64,000 nucleotides of DNA, taken from positions 577,729 to 641,728 of the forward strand of contig NZ_SJPF01000002.1 in NCBI RefSeq assembly GCF_007859755.1. The letters run 5' to 3'. The notes below the pieces were generated by a model. The model was not told the origin of the DNA. It saw only the letters and a list, made by a program, of their open reading frames with translations, and did no database searches. Below, one piece after another: positions 52,934-61,206 of this stretch. How positions within the stretch are numbered: position 1 is the stretch's first letter; each line of letters starts with the position of its first letter. This DNA is from Blastopirellula retiformator. GTDB taxonomy: Bacteria; Planctomycetota; Planctomycetia; Pirellulales; Pirellulaceae. Position numbers and translations under genes: made by a program.

Positions 52934-53843
52934 CGGCGCCCAGGAAGTCCATTTCTTCCAGCAGCATATCGGCGGCCCGCTTCGACATGTTGCCGACCAC
53001 CTTGTCTCGCAGCTCTTGGCTGGCGCCCTTGAGAGCCATCGCCCACTGCGAACTCTCGACGTTCTTGAGCACCGATTGCATGTCTTTGTCGGCCAGCTTC
53101 TGGATGTCGTCGAAGACGAACATCAAGCGGCGAATCTCTTCGACCAGGTCGGGATCTTCCTGGGCCAGATGCTCGAGCAAGGCCCGCTCGGTCGCACGAT
53201 CGGTCACGTTCAAGATCTCGGCGACGGTAGGGACGCCGCCGGCGTTCTCAAACGATTGGCTCATCACGCTCGCCATCCGCGTTTCGAGCCCCTTCTCCAC
53301 TTCCTCGATCACCTCGGGGTTGGTCTGCCCCATGTTGGCGATCCGGCGGATAACCGACAGTTGGCGGTCAGCCGGTAGGCCGGAGATGATCTCGGCGCCG
53401 TACGACGCCGGCAAGTGGGACAAGATCAGGGCGATCGTCTGTGGATGCTCGTCGACGATAAAGGTCAGCAAGTTCTGGCTGTCGACTTTCCGCAAAAAGC
53501 CGAACGGAATCGACTCGACCGACTGGCGAACGTTGTCGAGCGTCTCGTTGGCGCCTTTGCCCAGCGCCCGGGTGACTAGATTCTTGGCCAGGCCAATACC
53601 GCCGCCGGCGCCAGCAAGTTGATTGGGGTTCTGTTCGGCGAAGGAGAGGATCGCCGCTTCTTGGTCGGTTCCGGTCAGGCGGTCGAGATGGGCGATCTCG
53701 ATACAGACCGACTCGACTTCGCTGGGAGTCATCCGGCCCATCAATTGAGCCGCATCGTCCTCCGGCAGGCTCATCAAGACGATGGCCGCTTTGCGCAGAT
53801 TGGGGTTGGTCTGGTGAGACCCGTTGTCGCGAACTTTTGGCAT
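52815..53843 (-). CDS. fliG: Flagellar motor switch protein FliG
   Basis: Switch-complex protein of 342 residues. The N-terminal domain has LRKAAIVLMSLPEDDAAQLM. The middle domain contains LTFIVDEHPQTIALILSHLP with the EHPQ motif, then PADRQLSVIRRIANMGQTNP. The C-terminal torque domain has IRRLMFVFDDIQKLADKDMQ and VVGNMSKRAADMLLEEMDFL with the charged residues that act on the stator. Full length and intact. Only cheX (98 bp upstream, same strand) accompanies it; the rest of the flagellar genes are elsewhere. Confidence 0.95.
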   Translation of the reverse strand: MPKVRDNGSHQTNPNLRKAAIVLMSLPEDDAAQLMGRMTPSEVESVCIEIAHLDRLTGTDQEAAILSFAEQNPNQLAGAGGGIGLAKNLVTRALGKGANETLDNVRQSVESIPFGFLRKVDSQNLLTFIVDEHPQTIALILSHLPASYGAEIISGLPADRQLSVIRRIANMGQTNPEVIEEVEKGLETRMASVMSQSFENAGGVPTVAEILNVTDRATERALLEHLAQEDPDLVEEIRRLMFVFDDIQKLADKDMQSVLKNVESSQWAMALKGASQELRDKVVGNMSKRAADMLLEEMDFLGAVKVSEVEGVQQQIVDIVRRLEDAGEIALSAGDEEEQLVQ

Positions 53844-53941
53844 GCCCTTCCCTACGATAAAAGCGCTTGCTCTCTTTTATCGTCGCGGCGGATCGTAACG
53901 ATGAGGAAAACTGTGCCGCGCCAACCGCCGGCTCACGCTAG

Positions 53942-54421
53942 CTATGCCGGCACGCTGCACGGGGTGAAGCCGACCTTGATCGACATCGCGCCCCAGGGGC
54001 ACTCAAACGGGATCGCGATCGCGTGCACTTCCGACGGGAAGCGAATGTCCGGCGGAGCGCCGACAACGACGTTCGGCAGGCTGATCGACAGCTCGAACTC
54101 GTCCAGTTCGGCCTTGGCGGCGCCGGCGACCATGTTGGCGATTTCGCCCACTGCGTCGATGACGTCTTCGTTCAAGTCGGTCACTTCCGATGGATCCATC
54201 ATCAACATCGTGGCGGCCGCCTGCATGGCGACGTCCCGCGATAGATTGACGACGACGACGCCTTGTGCCCGACCCGAGAGCCCGATCACGCCGCAGATGT
54301 CGTAGTTCGCCTTGAAATCGGAGGCCAGAATCAAGGAGCCGCGCTTGATCTCGCAGCCGAGCATCGTGTCGAAGGTTTTGGTCATCGACCGAATGAACGG
54401 GTTAATATATTCGACCTGCAT
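53942..54421 (-). CDS. cheX: Chemotaxis phosphatase CheX-like protein
   Basis: Protein of 159 residues of the CheX/CheC phosphatase group that removes phosphate from CheY. The active helix is E93-I-A-N96 in DAVGEIANMVAGAAKAEL, the ExxN motif of CheX. CGVIGLSGRAQGVVVVNLSR and ISLPNVVVGAPPDIRFPS are further family blocks. ATG 54421 was chosen; AGGAAAC lies upstream and the family starts here. It sits upstream of fliG on the same strand, so both motility proteins may be transcribed together. The gap to the PTPS gene (54422-54634) shows nothing notable. Confidence 0.88.
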   Translation of the reverse strand: MQVEYINPFIRSMTKTFDTMLGCEIKRGSLILASDFKANYDICGVIGLSGRAQGVVVVNLSRDVAMQAAATMLMMDPSEVTDLNEDVIDAVGEIANMVAGAAKAELDEFELSISLPNVVVGAPPDIRFPSEVHAIAIPFECPWGAMSIKVGFTPCSVPA

Positions 54422-54634
54422 TGTCGGGTTTCCTACCGAACCGAAGAGCGTGAATGTCTCGATACAACGAGAAGGATGTGTCGCCTCGACGCCTATCTGC
54501 GCCAAGCAATCCTAGGTCCGGCTAACGCGGCGTCAAGCGAGAAATGGCCGTAATTGGGGTTGCGCCGTGTTACCCGCAATCAACCGCACCAAGTAGGTAG
54601 AGGCTCCCGCGGCTCTCACGGCGCGAAATAATCG

Positions 54635-55126
54635 CTACTCTCCGCGCAACTCGCACACGCCCCACTGACCATAGTTCTCGTCGATGGCGATCCGAATGTG
54701 CTGCGGCCGGGCGCCGGTTTTGGCTGCCAGCAGATCCAAGAGCCGCCTCCCCACGTAGCGGGCCAGCAGTTCGGTGGTGGTATTCGGTACCGGCAGCAAC
54801 ACGCATTCGCATTCTGGAAATACCCAGCGGCGATCCTCAAAAGTCGCCGTCACTTCCTTGCCATCCGCGACGACCTTGATCTGCGGATGCTCGGTCGGCA
54901 GCAGCATGCGGTGATCCAACTCGCCGATGATCTCGCCCAGCGCGTCGCGAGCGGCGATAAAGTCGACCACATAGTGGTTCTCATCCAGCGGGCCGAAGAT
55001 CTCGGCCTCGACCCGATAGTTATGCCCATGCACGCGTTCGCACGTGCCGCCGCCAAACGTAATGAAGTGCCCAGCGCTGAAGACCAAGTTGTCTTTGGCG
55101 ATCCGTACCCAGTAGGTTTCCGACAT
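54635..55126 (-). CDS. 6-pyruvoyl-tetrahydropterin synthase/QueD family protein
   Basis: Protein of 163 residues with the tunnel-fold pterin enzyme motifs. Zinc ligands are H20 in LVFSAGHF and H33/H35 in CERVHGHNYRVEAEIFG, and C29 is the catalytic cysteine. VVDFIAARDALGEIIGELDH and the PNTTTELLARYVGRRLL segment fit the family. It could make 6-carboxytetrahydropterin for queuosine or a pterin for another cofactor. Family context: genes of this type also accompany archaeal-type C1 cofactor genes in planctomycetes. It is last in a three-gene operon, 24 bp after the CitG-like gene. Confidence 0.88.
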   Translation of the reverse strand: MSETYWVRIAKDNLVFSAGHFITFGGGTCERVHGHNYRVEAEIFGPLDENHYVVDFIAARDALGEIIGELDHRMLLPTEHPQIKVVADGKEVTATFEDRRWVFPECECVLLPVPNTTTELLARYVGRRLLDLLAAKTGARPQHIRIAIDENYGQWGVCELRGE

Positions 55127-55150
55127 GGCGATGATTTCCGCAGCGGTGGG

Positions 55151-56032
55151 TTATGACGATCGTAGCGGCAGCGCGACTTTCCGCTGACGCAGCGCGACGA
55201 AGATCGCCGCTCCAATGATGTCGGCCGAAGTCCCTGGGTTGCGGCGATGTCCATCGGCCCGCAGCCAGAAGTCGAGATTCCGCAGCTCTTGAAAATACTC
55301 TTCGTCGATCGGCGAGCCCGCGTCCAACACACGGCTTGCCGTCAGCTGACTCTTCTTGGCATCCTCTGCGCCACATTTCCGCCCGATCAGGCTGTCAGGA
55401 AAGGCGGCCATTTGCTGAACATAGGCGTGCACGATGCGGTCCGATAGCGGCAAGCTGGCGATCGCCGGATCGGTCAGAAAACGGACCGCGGCGAAGACCT
55501 GCTCACAGCCATTGCCATACTGCCGGGCGACCAAATCGCGCTCTTCGGCCAGCTTCATCGCCGCCAACAGATCGGCCGGCGGCGGTCCGGCGGCGTCCAT
55601 CTGGTCGACCGTTCCTAGTCCGCCCGGCCGCGCGATGGCGATTGCCTGGTAAACGTCGGCGGCGTCCTCTTCGTCCAAGTCGGCCAGGCATTTGCCGACT
55701 CCGGCCGGGTTCAGTTCTTTGACCGACACCGTCGCCAGCGGCGCGAGCAGCATCACCAGGCCGAGGTTCGTATTCGAGTCGACAAACCGCCGCGTCGCGC
55801 GCACCGCCGTCAAGATTGTGCGGCCAATCCGGCTGCGGCCGGCCAAGTCAAACGCCGGCCCAATCGCCACCGCGCTGGCGGCAAAGTCGTTTAACCCCAA
55901 GTCGGCGAAGTCGGCGCCCCGATGCACATTGCCCGGCTTCGGGGCGTTCACTTCCAACAGGCAGGCCAGCGTCGCCATCTGGCCGATCGTCATCTCGGAC
56001 CACCGCTGGTCGGACATGTCGTGCTCGCTCAT
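55151..56032 (-). CDS. CitG/MdcB-like protein (triphosphoribosyl-dephospho-CoA synthase family)
   Basis: Protein of 293 residues from the ATP:dephospho-CoA triphosphoribosyl transferase family. LLEVNAPKPGNVHRGADFAD is the phosphate-binding start, NTNLGLVMLLAPLATVSVKE follows, and DVYQAIAIARPGGLGTVDQM is the other hallmark. Citrate or malonate lyase genes, the usual partners of CitG/MdcB, are absent, so the substrate is probably different; distant members of this family sit with pterin or methanopterin-type C1 genes. The start at ATG 56032 overlaps the hydrolase stop (ATGA). It is followed by the PTPS-like gene, supporting a pterin or cofactor pathway. Confidence 0.82.
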   Translation of the reverse strand: MSEHDMSDQRWSEMTIGQMATLACLLEVNAPKPGNVHRGADFADLGLNDFAASAVAIGPAFDLAGRSRIGRTILTAVRATRRFVDSNTNLGLVMLLAPLATVSVKELNPAGVGKCLADLDEEDAADVYQAIAIARPGGLGTVDQMDAAGPPPADLLAAMKLAEERDLVARQYGNGCEQVFAAVRFLTDPAIASLPLSDRIVHAYVQQMAAFPDSLIGRKCGAEDAKKSQLTASRVLDAGSPIDEEYFQELRNLDFWLRADGHRRNPGTSADIIGAAIFVALRQRKVALPLRSS

Positions 56033-56910
56033 GTTGCGGTTCGTTCTAGAAAGGATTCCATCAGCGGAATGATCCGCTCGTGCGCGTCTTCGATCACATA
56101 ATGCCCGGCGTCTTCTAGCGAGTGCGACTCGGCGTCGGGCCAATAGCTTTGGAACCGCCGCATGCACTCCAGCGTAAAACACCAGTCCCTCGCCCCCCAG
56201 ATCATCTGGATCGGCTTGTTCGCCAGGCTCGGCAGTTGATGCTCGATCTGCTGCAGCGTCGCGTGCGTTGGATGTTTGGCCGTCAGCGGAATGTCTTGCA
56301 CGAACCGCGCGATCGCCACCCGATTCTTCCAGCTGTCGTACGGCGCCAGCAAACCGGCCGCCACTTCCGGCGTCATCCGTTCCGGCTTTTCGGTCGCCAT
56401 CGAAATCGCCGGCCGCGCGAAAGCATTCAGCCCCCGCATCGCCGCTTCGCCCAATATCGGAAACCGCAGCGCCGCAATCCGCCACGGCACATACGGCGGC
56501 GGAAAGGCGCCGGTGTTAAACAACACCAGCCGCTCAAATCGCTCGGGCTGACGAACCGCAGCTCCCAGGCCGATCGCGCCGCCCCAGTCATGCACCGCCA
56601 GCGTGATGTGCTGCAGGTCGAGCCGCTCGATAAACCGGGTCAGGTTGTCGATATGCTGCTCGAGCGTGTACTCGTAGTTCTGCGGTTTGTCGCTCAGCCC
56701 GCAGCCGATGTGATCGACCGCCAGCGTCCGGTGCGTTCCTTTGAACGCCGTGATCAGATTCCGCCAATAGAACGACCAGGTCGGGTTCCCATGCACAAAC
56801 AGCATCGGCTTCCCGTCCCCTTCGTCAACGTAGTGATACCGTTGACCGTCGAGGTCGAGCGTGTTGGTGACGAATGGATATAACTTCCGCCAGTCGGCCG
56901 GCGCGAGCAT
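56029..56910 (-). CDS. Alpha/beta hydrolase, haloalkane-dehalogenase-like
   Basis: Alpha/beta hydrolase of about 293 residues. PMLFVHGNPTWSFYWRNLIT provides the oxyanion tryptophan/asparagine segment, ITLAVHDWGGAIGLGAAVRQ the nucleophile aspartate (HDWGG), and LEDAGHYVIEDAHERIIP the catalytic histidine. An aspartate nucleophile is typical of haloalkane dehalogenases and of OleB-like beta-lactone decarboxylases. Which reaction it performs cannot be fixed. ATG 56910 was chosen over a TTG 18 bases earlier. It leads the operon with the CitG-like and PTPS-like genes, which makes a catabolic dehalogenase less obvious. Confidence 0.82.
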   Translation of the reverse strand: MLAPADWRKLYPFVTNTLDLDGQRYHYVDEGDGKPMLFVHGNPTWSFYWRNLITAFKGTHRTLAVDHIGCGLSDKPQNYEYTLEQHIDNLTRFIERLDLQHITLAVHDWGGAIGLGAAVRQPERFERLVLFNTGAFPPPYVPWRIAALRFPILGEAAMRGLNAFARPAISMATEKPERMTPEVAAGLLAPYDSWKNRVAIARFVQDIPLTAKHPTHATLQQIEHQLPSLANKPIQMIWGARDWCFTLECMRRFQSYWPDAESHSLEDAGHYVIEDAHERIIPLMESFLERTAT

Positions 56911-56994
56911 ACAGGCAATCAGCTTCAAGTGGGGTGAAAACCCCCAGTATAACGAACAATCGCCGCTTCATGGCGCCCCCATCCGGCTGTTCGC

Positions 56995-57142
56995 AGTCCG
57001 TTGATTTTCTCAACGGGCTGCGTGATCGCACGGATGCGATCCCAAAATAACGACGTAAGTCATTATGTTGCGAGCCGCGAAGAACTATGCTCTGAGCCTG
57101 GCGAGGTTGGAAAATGCCACGAGGGCATTTTCCAACCGGCAG
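56995..57142 (+). repeat. 148-nt multi-hairpin repeat, copy R4
   Basis: Plus-strand copy with more base changes than the others. Arm 1 is CCGTT/AACGG and so pairs better than in R3, while the AATAACGAC hairpin has mismatches (GTCATTATG). The last hairpin has AAAATGCC/GGCATTTT. The right end GGCAG is followed directly by tta (57143-57145), the stop codon of the CehA/McbA-like gene. Confidence 0.82.
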
Positions 57143-58666
57143 TTAGGGGGCGTTCGCCTTCTGATAGATCGCTTGCCAGAAGTCGCGTCCCTGGCGGTGC
57201 AGGTCCAGCACCTCATTCCGCTGGTCGCTGTCGGTCAAATCGAGCTTCCCCGCCCGCTCAAACACCCAGTCGTAGAAGAACTTGGCCGACGCCTTGCTGA
57301 TCCGCGGCTGATCCCCAATTTGCACGTAAAACGGCCCAGTCAGGCCAAACCGATAGGTCTCCGGCAGTTCTTCGACCGCCCGAATGCAAAACCACCCGCT
57401 CTCTTCAAACCGCAGCTTCGGCAGATGCCCCTGATTCTTGGCGTAGTCGATCAGCGACACTTCCTCGACCACCTCGCCGTTTTTGATCACCTCCAGATAC
57501 GAGATCTTCCCGCGGGTGCCCAGGTTTAGCGCCAGGTCAATCTCCAACGTCTGCCCCGCCGCCGCGGTGAAGACGTCGCCCGGCATTTTGTCTTCGACCA
57601 TCGGCCGCAACATCGGCCCGTTGGTCACCACCACATGCCCAGCCGCCAGCCCGCGCCACCAGGCGTCGTAGCTAAATGGCTGGTCCAAGTGCACATAAAC
57701 CCGGTTGTAGCCAGGCGGATTATCGCTCGCCCCGCTGCCGCTGGCGGCCGACGGCGGAATCCGCAGCCCGCAGTTAAGCAGATGGAAATAGATTTTCTGC
57801 GCCCACCGCGCCTTGCCATGGGCGCCGGGGTACAGCAGTCGATCGGCCGGTCGCGAACCTGGCGGCGCGATCTTCGAGACGCCGTTTCGCTCCAATTCGG
57901 GCCCGGCGATCACCACCGAGTCGACCACGCCGCTGGCGACCCACAGCGGCAAGTCCCACGCCGCCGCGTCGACCGCCCGATGAACGTTGGCGTTTCCCTT
58001 GAGTTCCTGCAAATAGCGGAGCGTCGCCGGAAACTCCGGCTTGGCCGACTGCACCGGCAGCGGCGAGTTGGCATTGGCGACGATCATCCGCCCCCCTGCT
58101 CTTTCGTCGCGGCCCCCCAGTTTCCACCAGGCCCGGTCATTGCCGAAGGTCGCCAGCGGATCGTCGATCGGCTTTCCTTCATAGGCGTTTTGCTTGTTGT
58201 CCCAGGCGTGATTGACCGTCACGTGCAAACCTTCGGCCAGCATCAGCGTTTCGACGTCTCGCTCTTCCCGCGCAATGAACAAGTCGCCGGCCCACCAGCC
58301 ATCCTTCGCCATGTCGACATAGCGGTGCATGTCGAGCGTTTGATTGTCTTCATCGCCGCTTTTCAGCTCGAAATAGCCGCTGCGGCTCTTGTATTCGGGC
58401 CCGGTCTCCAGTTCAAAGGTGTACCGTCCCGGCGCCAACTCCAGGTTTAGCTCTCCGATGAAGGAGAAATGGTCCCCCAGGTTTGGCACGCCGGAGATCC
58501 GCTGCCGCTTGCCGCGGGGATTGATCAGATGCATCCTGGCGGCCAGCGGCGCCTTGGTCTCGGCATCGACCACTTTCAGATGCAAAATCCCCTTCGCCGC
58601 GAGCGCCGGCGCCGCCGCTAGCAGCACCAAAGCGAAAGCCGCCCAAGTCGTAAGTCGAGTCCGCAT
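57143..58666 (-). CDS. CehA/McbA-like PHP-fold metallohydrolase, exported
   Basis: Protein of 507 residues with a signal peptide ending near LLAAAPALA. LHLKVVDAETKAPLAARMHL is an N-terminal beta-domain. FELKSGDEDNQTLDMHRYVD, DGWWAGDLFIAREERDVETL and LMLAEGLHVTVNHAWDNK form the metallohydrolase region; some metal histidines seem replaced (GDLFIAREE in place of the usual GDLHVH), so catalysis is doubtful. PYDAWWRGLAAGHVVVTNGP and a C-terminal beta-domain follow. ATG 58666 has GGAG upstream; the open frame extends into repeat R5 but the extension there is repeat sequence. The stop is at the edge of repeat R4, so the gene is framed by two copies. Confidence 0.78.
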   Translation of the reverse strand: MRTRLTTWAAFALVLLAAAPALAAKGILHLKVVDAETKAPLAARMHLINPRGKRQRISGVPNLGDHFSFIGELNLELAPGRYTFELETGPEYKSRSGYFELKSGDEDNQTLDMHRYVDMAKDGWWAGDLFIAREERDVETLMLAEGLHVTVNHAWDNKQNAYEGKPIDDPLATFGNDRAWWKLGGRDERAGGRMIVANANSPLPVQSAKPEFPATLRYLQELKGNANVHRAVDAAAWDLPLWVASGVVDSVVIAGPELERNGVSKIAPPGSRPADRLLYPGAHGKARWAQKIYFHLLNCGLRIPPSAASGSGASDNPPGYNRVYVHLDQPFSYDAWWRGLAAGHVVVTNGPMLRPMVEDKMPGDVFTAAAGQTLEIDLALNLGTRGKISYLEVIKNGEVVEEVSLIDYAKNQGHLPKLRFEESGWFCIRAVEELPETYRFGLTGPFYVQIGDQPRISKASAKFFYDWVFERAGKLDLTDSDQRNEVLDLHRQGRDFWQAIYQKANAP

Positions 58667-58699
58667 CACCAATCTCCGCACGTCCGCACCAAACGTTAG

Positions 58700-58847
58700 C
58701 TGCCTGTTGAAAAATGCCATCGTGGCATTTTCCAACCTCGCCAGGCTCAGAGCATAGCTCTTCGCGGCTCGCAAAATAACGACTTACGTCGTTATTTTGG
58801 GATCGCATCCGTGCGATCACGCAGTCCGCCGAGAAAATCAACGGACT
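58700..58847 (-). repeat. 148-nt multi-hairpin repeat, copy R5
   Basis: Full-length minus-strand copy 33 bp upstream of the CehA/McbA-like gene. Both outer ends carry TAA/TAG trinucleotides (GTTAGCTGCCTG and CGGACTGTTAGG). Its AATAACGAC hairpin is perfect, 11 bp including flanks. The right-end half contains an ATG in frame with the downstream gene, which can mislead start calls. Confidence 0.87.
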
Positions 58848-58927
58848 GTTAGGGGAACAATCTCCATCCATACCGAACAATCCTAGCCCAAAAAACCGCG
58901 AGAACCTTTACGCGGCCTGCACCCTCC

Positions 58928-58956
58928 TTGACCTATATCAAGACGACGCTTAGATT
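58928..58956 (+). promoter_or_regulatory. Promoter of the tRNA(CAT) gene
   Basis: TTGACC (58928-58933) and TAGATT (58951-58956) are 17 bp apart. The predicted start near 58963 leaves only a few bases before the tRNA. Confidence 0.65.
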
Positions 58957-58968
58957 TAACGATCTTCT

Positions 58969-59042
58969 GGCGGCATAGCTCAGTCGGTTAGAGCAGCGGA
59001 ATCATAATCCGCGTGTCGGGGGTTCGAGTCCCTCTGCCGCTA
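58969..59042 (+). tRNA. tRNA with CAT anticodon (Met elongator or Ile2)
   Basis: 74 nt. The acceptor stem GGCGGCA pairs with TGCCGCT (first pair G-U), with discriminator A. D arm GCTC/GAGC, anticodon arm GCGGA ATCATAA TCCGC giving CAT, T arm GGGGG TTCGAGT CCCTC. A CAT anticodon is used by elongator Met, initiator Met and lysidine-modified Ile2. The stem lacks initiator features (no C1-A72 mismatch), so initiator is unlikely; Met and Ile2 cannot be told apart by eye. Confidence 0.9.
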
Positions 59043-59070
59043 CTTAAGCTGTTTCTCAGCAACCACTTAC

Positions 59071-59105
59071 AAAAACGAGCAGGCAGAAATGTCGGCTCGT
59101 TTTTT
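59071..59105 (+). terminator. Terminator after tRNA(CAT)
   Basis: AAAAACGAGC pairs with GCTCGTTTTT around a 14-base loop and ends in a T-run. A standard intrinsic terminator 29 bp after the tRNA. Confidence 0.8.
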
Positions 59106-59439
59106 CCTGCGCCAACTATTTCTCTTGGGTACCACGATTCTCCAAGCCTAGTGCCATGCTCTTGCGGCGTTTTCGCCGGATGAGCATGTCTTGGTCCCGG
59201 CACCAAATGACGAATTTCGAAATCCGAATGACGAATCAAATTCGCATGCCCCAATGACGGACCAACGGACCGTTTCGTTTTTTAACGTGAATCTGTCTCG
59301 TTAGCGCGCCCCTTCAGGGCTTCCCTCTTTCTACATCGCCTTACCCGGGGCTACGTCGCTTGGCGCGACTCCACCCCGGGCTACTTTAGTTCGCCCCCTT
59401 GGGGCTGACGTGGGGCTGTCCCGTTTCGCTGCCGTCCAA

Positions 59440-60120
59440 CGAACTGGACCGCTCACCATCTTTTTCACCTCACCCCCGCCCAACTGGCAAACTAGGCAAC
59501 CCTGAGCGTTTGCCGAACTGACTGGACCGGACGATTTCATTTTTTTCCGCACGGGCGGCCCCTCGGGCTCTCCGAGACCAGGCGGGTCGCGCAGCGACAA
59601 GATGCCTCACCCTGCGGCCGGAACCCAAAAACCGGACCGGACCGTTTCAAAAAATGACAAATGCCGAAGGAGCGAACGACGAATCCAATCCGAAAGCCCG
59701 AAGGACGAGCCGCCGGACTGGACCGCGGAACTCGTTTTTTTCTTCGGCCCCATGGGAAAGATCTAAACCGCAGCTCGATCACGCCTTGCGGCGCGATTCA
59801 GCAACAGGACTGGACCGTTTCGTTTTTTTCCACCGCCGCCCCAGCCCACGACTGGACCGCCGAACTCATTTTTCTAATCCGCCGCCCCAACTTCTATGCC
59901 TGCAACCACTTACCCGGCTCCGTTACTAAGTCCCGCCCAGTGCGTTGATTGCCCCCCAACAAACAGGACTGGACCGGCGCGTTTTTTTCGGCCTCGGCCG
60001 GGGCGCCGCCAACCTAGCCCAGCGGCGCAATCGCCAGAAAGGCGATGTAGCCCTGCGGTCCGCGATGAGCCACCAATCGCTGACGCCGGACTGGACCAGT
60101 TCGTCACGTTTTTTTCGCCG
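59440..60120 (+). repeat. Cluster B of the GGACTGGACCG/T-tract motif
   Basis: Eight copies on the plus strand, near 59449, 59520, 59630, 59717, 59808, 59851, 59967 and 60088. A typical copy is GGACTGGACCGTTTCG followed by seven T; spacing between the core and the T-run varies from 3 to about 12 bases. From 59106 to 60314 no gene is supported. The rest of the gap holds low-complexity C-rich pieces and a tandem-like CGCGCCCCTTCAGGGC stretch near 59307 with similar blocks to 59400. Confidence 0.7.
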
Positions 60121-60314
60121 ACCCATAAGTTGCGCCGACAAGGCGAAATCGACGCCACCCTGTAATCGACCAAAATTGCGTGCGCTTTGTCAAGGGAAAG
60201 ATAGGGAACGCGTTCCGCGGCGCCTCGATGCAAATTCGACCAACTACGACACGGGACCAAGTCTCGCGTAAAATAGCCCTCGCCGCTCCTTTTCCCCCCA
60301 AGCCGAACCCAAAA

Positions 60315-60719
60315 ATGCCAAACCCCTTCCACGCCCTCGAAGACCACCACGTCATCGTTTGGATCGGCGATCTCAATCGAGAAGAACTGCGGGCCTATCT
60401 CGACGAACCAGGGGGCGCCGCGTATGGGGAGCCGATCTCGGCGTTGGGGCGTGATCTGGGAGATTGGTACGATCATGATTTCATCTGGGCCGAGGCGAGC
60501 GATACCGCGATAACGATCACCGAACTCTGCCGCCAAAATCAGATGGAGCCGGACGAACTGATCGAGGAAATCGTCCGGCGTTCGCCGCGAGCCGAGGCGA
60601 ATTGCATTCTGCTACTTTGGAATGCGAAGCTTGCCGACGACGCTGCGCCCCGTTTGTTCGCTGTCGGAAAGCTGCAGTGCATTGGCGCCTGGGAGCAAGA
60701 GGCGCCGCTGACCGATTAA
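60315..60719 (+). CDS. Imm22-like immunity family protein
   Basis: Small acidic protein of 134 residues. The segment HHVIVWIGDLNREELRAYLD followed by LGRDLGDWYDHDFIWAEASD resembles the immunity protein 22 pattern (WxG near the start, then a D..IDYYDEDF-like block and an acidic run). The second half LCRQNQMEPDELIEEIVRRS is helical. Imm22 proteins neutralise polymorphic toxins or serve as spare immunity genes; no toxin lies next to it. ATG 60315 begins the recognisable region; the frame is open upstream but without likeness. The small membrane protein follows 10 bp later. Confidence 0.6.
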   Translation: MPNPFHALEDHHVIVWIGDLNREELRAYLDEPGGAAYGEPISALGRDLGDWYDHDFIWAEASDTAITITELCRQNQMEPDELIEEIVRRSPRAEANCILLLWNAKLADDAAPRLFAVGKLQCIGAWEQEAPLTD

Positions 60720-60729
60720 CGCCAACACC

Positions 60730-61206
60730 ATGGAACTAAAAGACGAGCCACCCAACGCCGCCCCGCCAACTGGCGCCTGGAAATTCTCCCTCTTCGACCT
60801 GCTCCTCTTCATGACGAGCGTGGCGGCCGCAGTGGCGACGGCTGGGTATGTCGCAGGCCTGGCTTATCTGCTGCTGACCGGGATTGTCGGTTCGTTTCTG
60901 GCGGCCTTCGACGTCTTGTCCCGCTTGGACCAATGGATCAACCGCGAGGCGGAACCGATTTTGCACGCCTCGCTATCTCGGCTGGCGGCGCTGCTGATTG
61001 GGTGCGCCTTTGGTTCGATCGTGGCGGCGATTGTTTGTGTGGTGCTGGTGCTCAGTGGGCTGCAGTCGCTGGACCACACGGCTTACGTTGTCACGACCGC
61101 GAGCCTTGTCGGCGGCGCGACCAGCGCTAGTTTCCCGAGCGTGGGGAGAAGATTAAGCGGCGTGACTGGTTTGCTGTATACGGCGTTGTTTAGTCTTGGT
61201 TCTTAG
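60730..61206 (+). CDS. Small multi-pass membrane protein
   Basis: A 158-residue protein with a proline-rich start and four hydrophobic segments: FSLFDLLLFMTSVAAAVATA, AYLLLTGIVGSFLAAFDVLS, RLAALLIGCAFGSIVAAIVC and a C-terminal one after VVTTASLVGGATSAS. The opening WKFSLFDLLLFM is a pattern common in short planctomycete membrane proteins of unknown role. No family was recognised. It lies 10 bp after the Imm22-like gene, so the two could be co-transcribed. Its stop overlaps the stop of the opposing methyltransferase gene (61203-61206). Confidence 0.65.
   Translation: MELKDEPPNAAPPTGAWKFSLFDLLLFMTSVAAAVATAGYVAGLAYLLLTGIVGSFLAAFDVLSRLDQWINREAEPILHASLSRLAALLIGCAFGSIVAAIVCVVLVLSGLQSLDHTAYVVTTASLVGGATSASFPSVGRRLSGVTGLLYTALFSLGS

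Noticed and set aside
58667-58774. N-terminal extension RAAKSYALSLARLENATMAF of the CehA/McbA-like protein
   Set aside because: The extension is translated repeat R5; the same peptide arises at other repeat copies. The signal peptide and ribosome site support ATG 58666.
58988-59254. Minus-strand frame ending RGTRTPDTRIMIPLL
   Set aside because: Same kind of artefact, from reading the tRNA(CAT) gene in antisense.
59440-60120. Possible CRISPR array because of repeated units
   Set aside because: Repeat core is about 11 nt with irregular spacing of tens to over 100 nt, unlike the uniform repeat-spacer pattern; no cas genes are present.
59910-60536. Minus-strand frame opposite the Imm22-like gene
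   Set aside because: It runs through repeat cluster B and is antisense to a better-supported gene.
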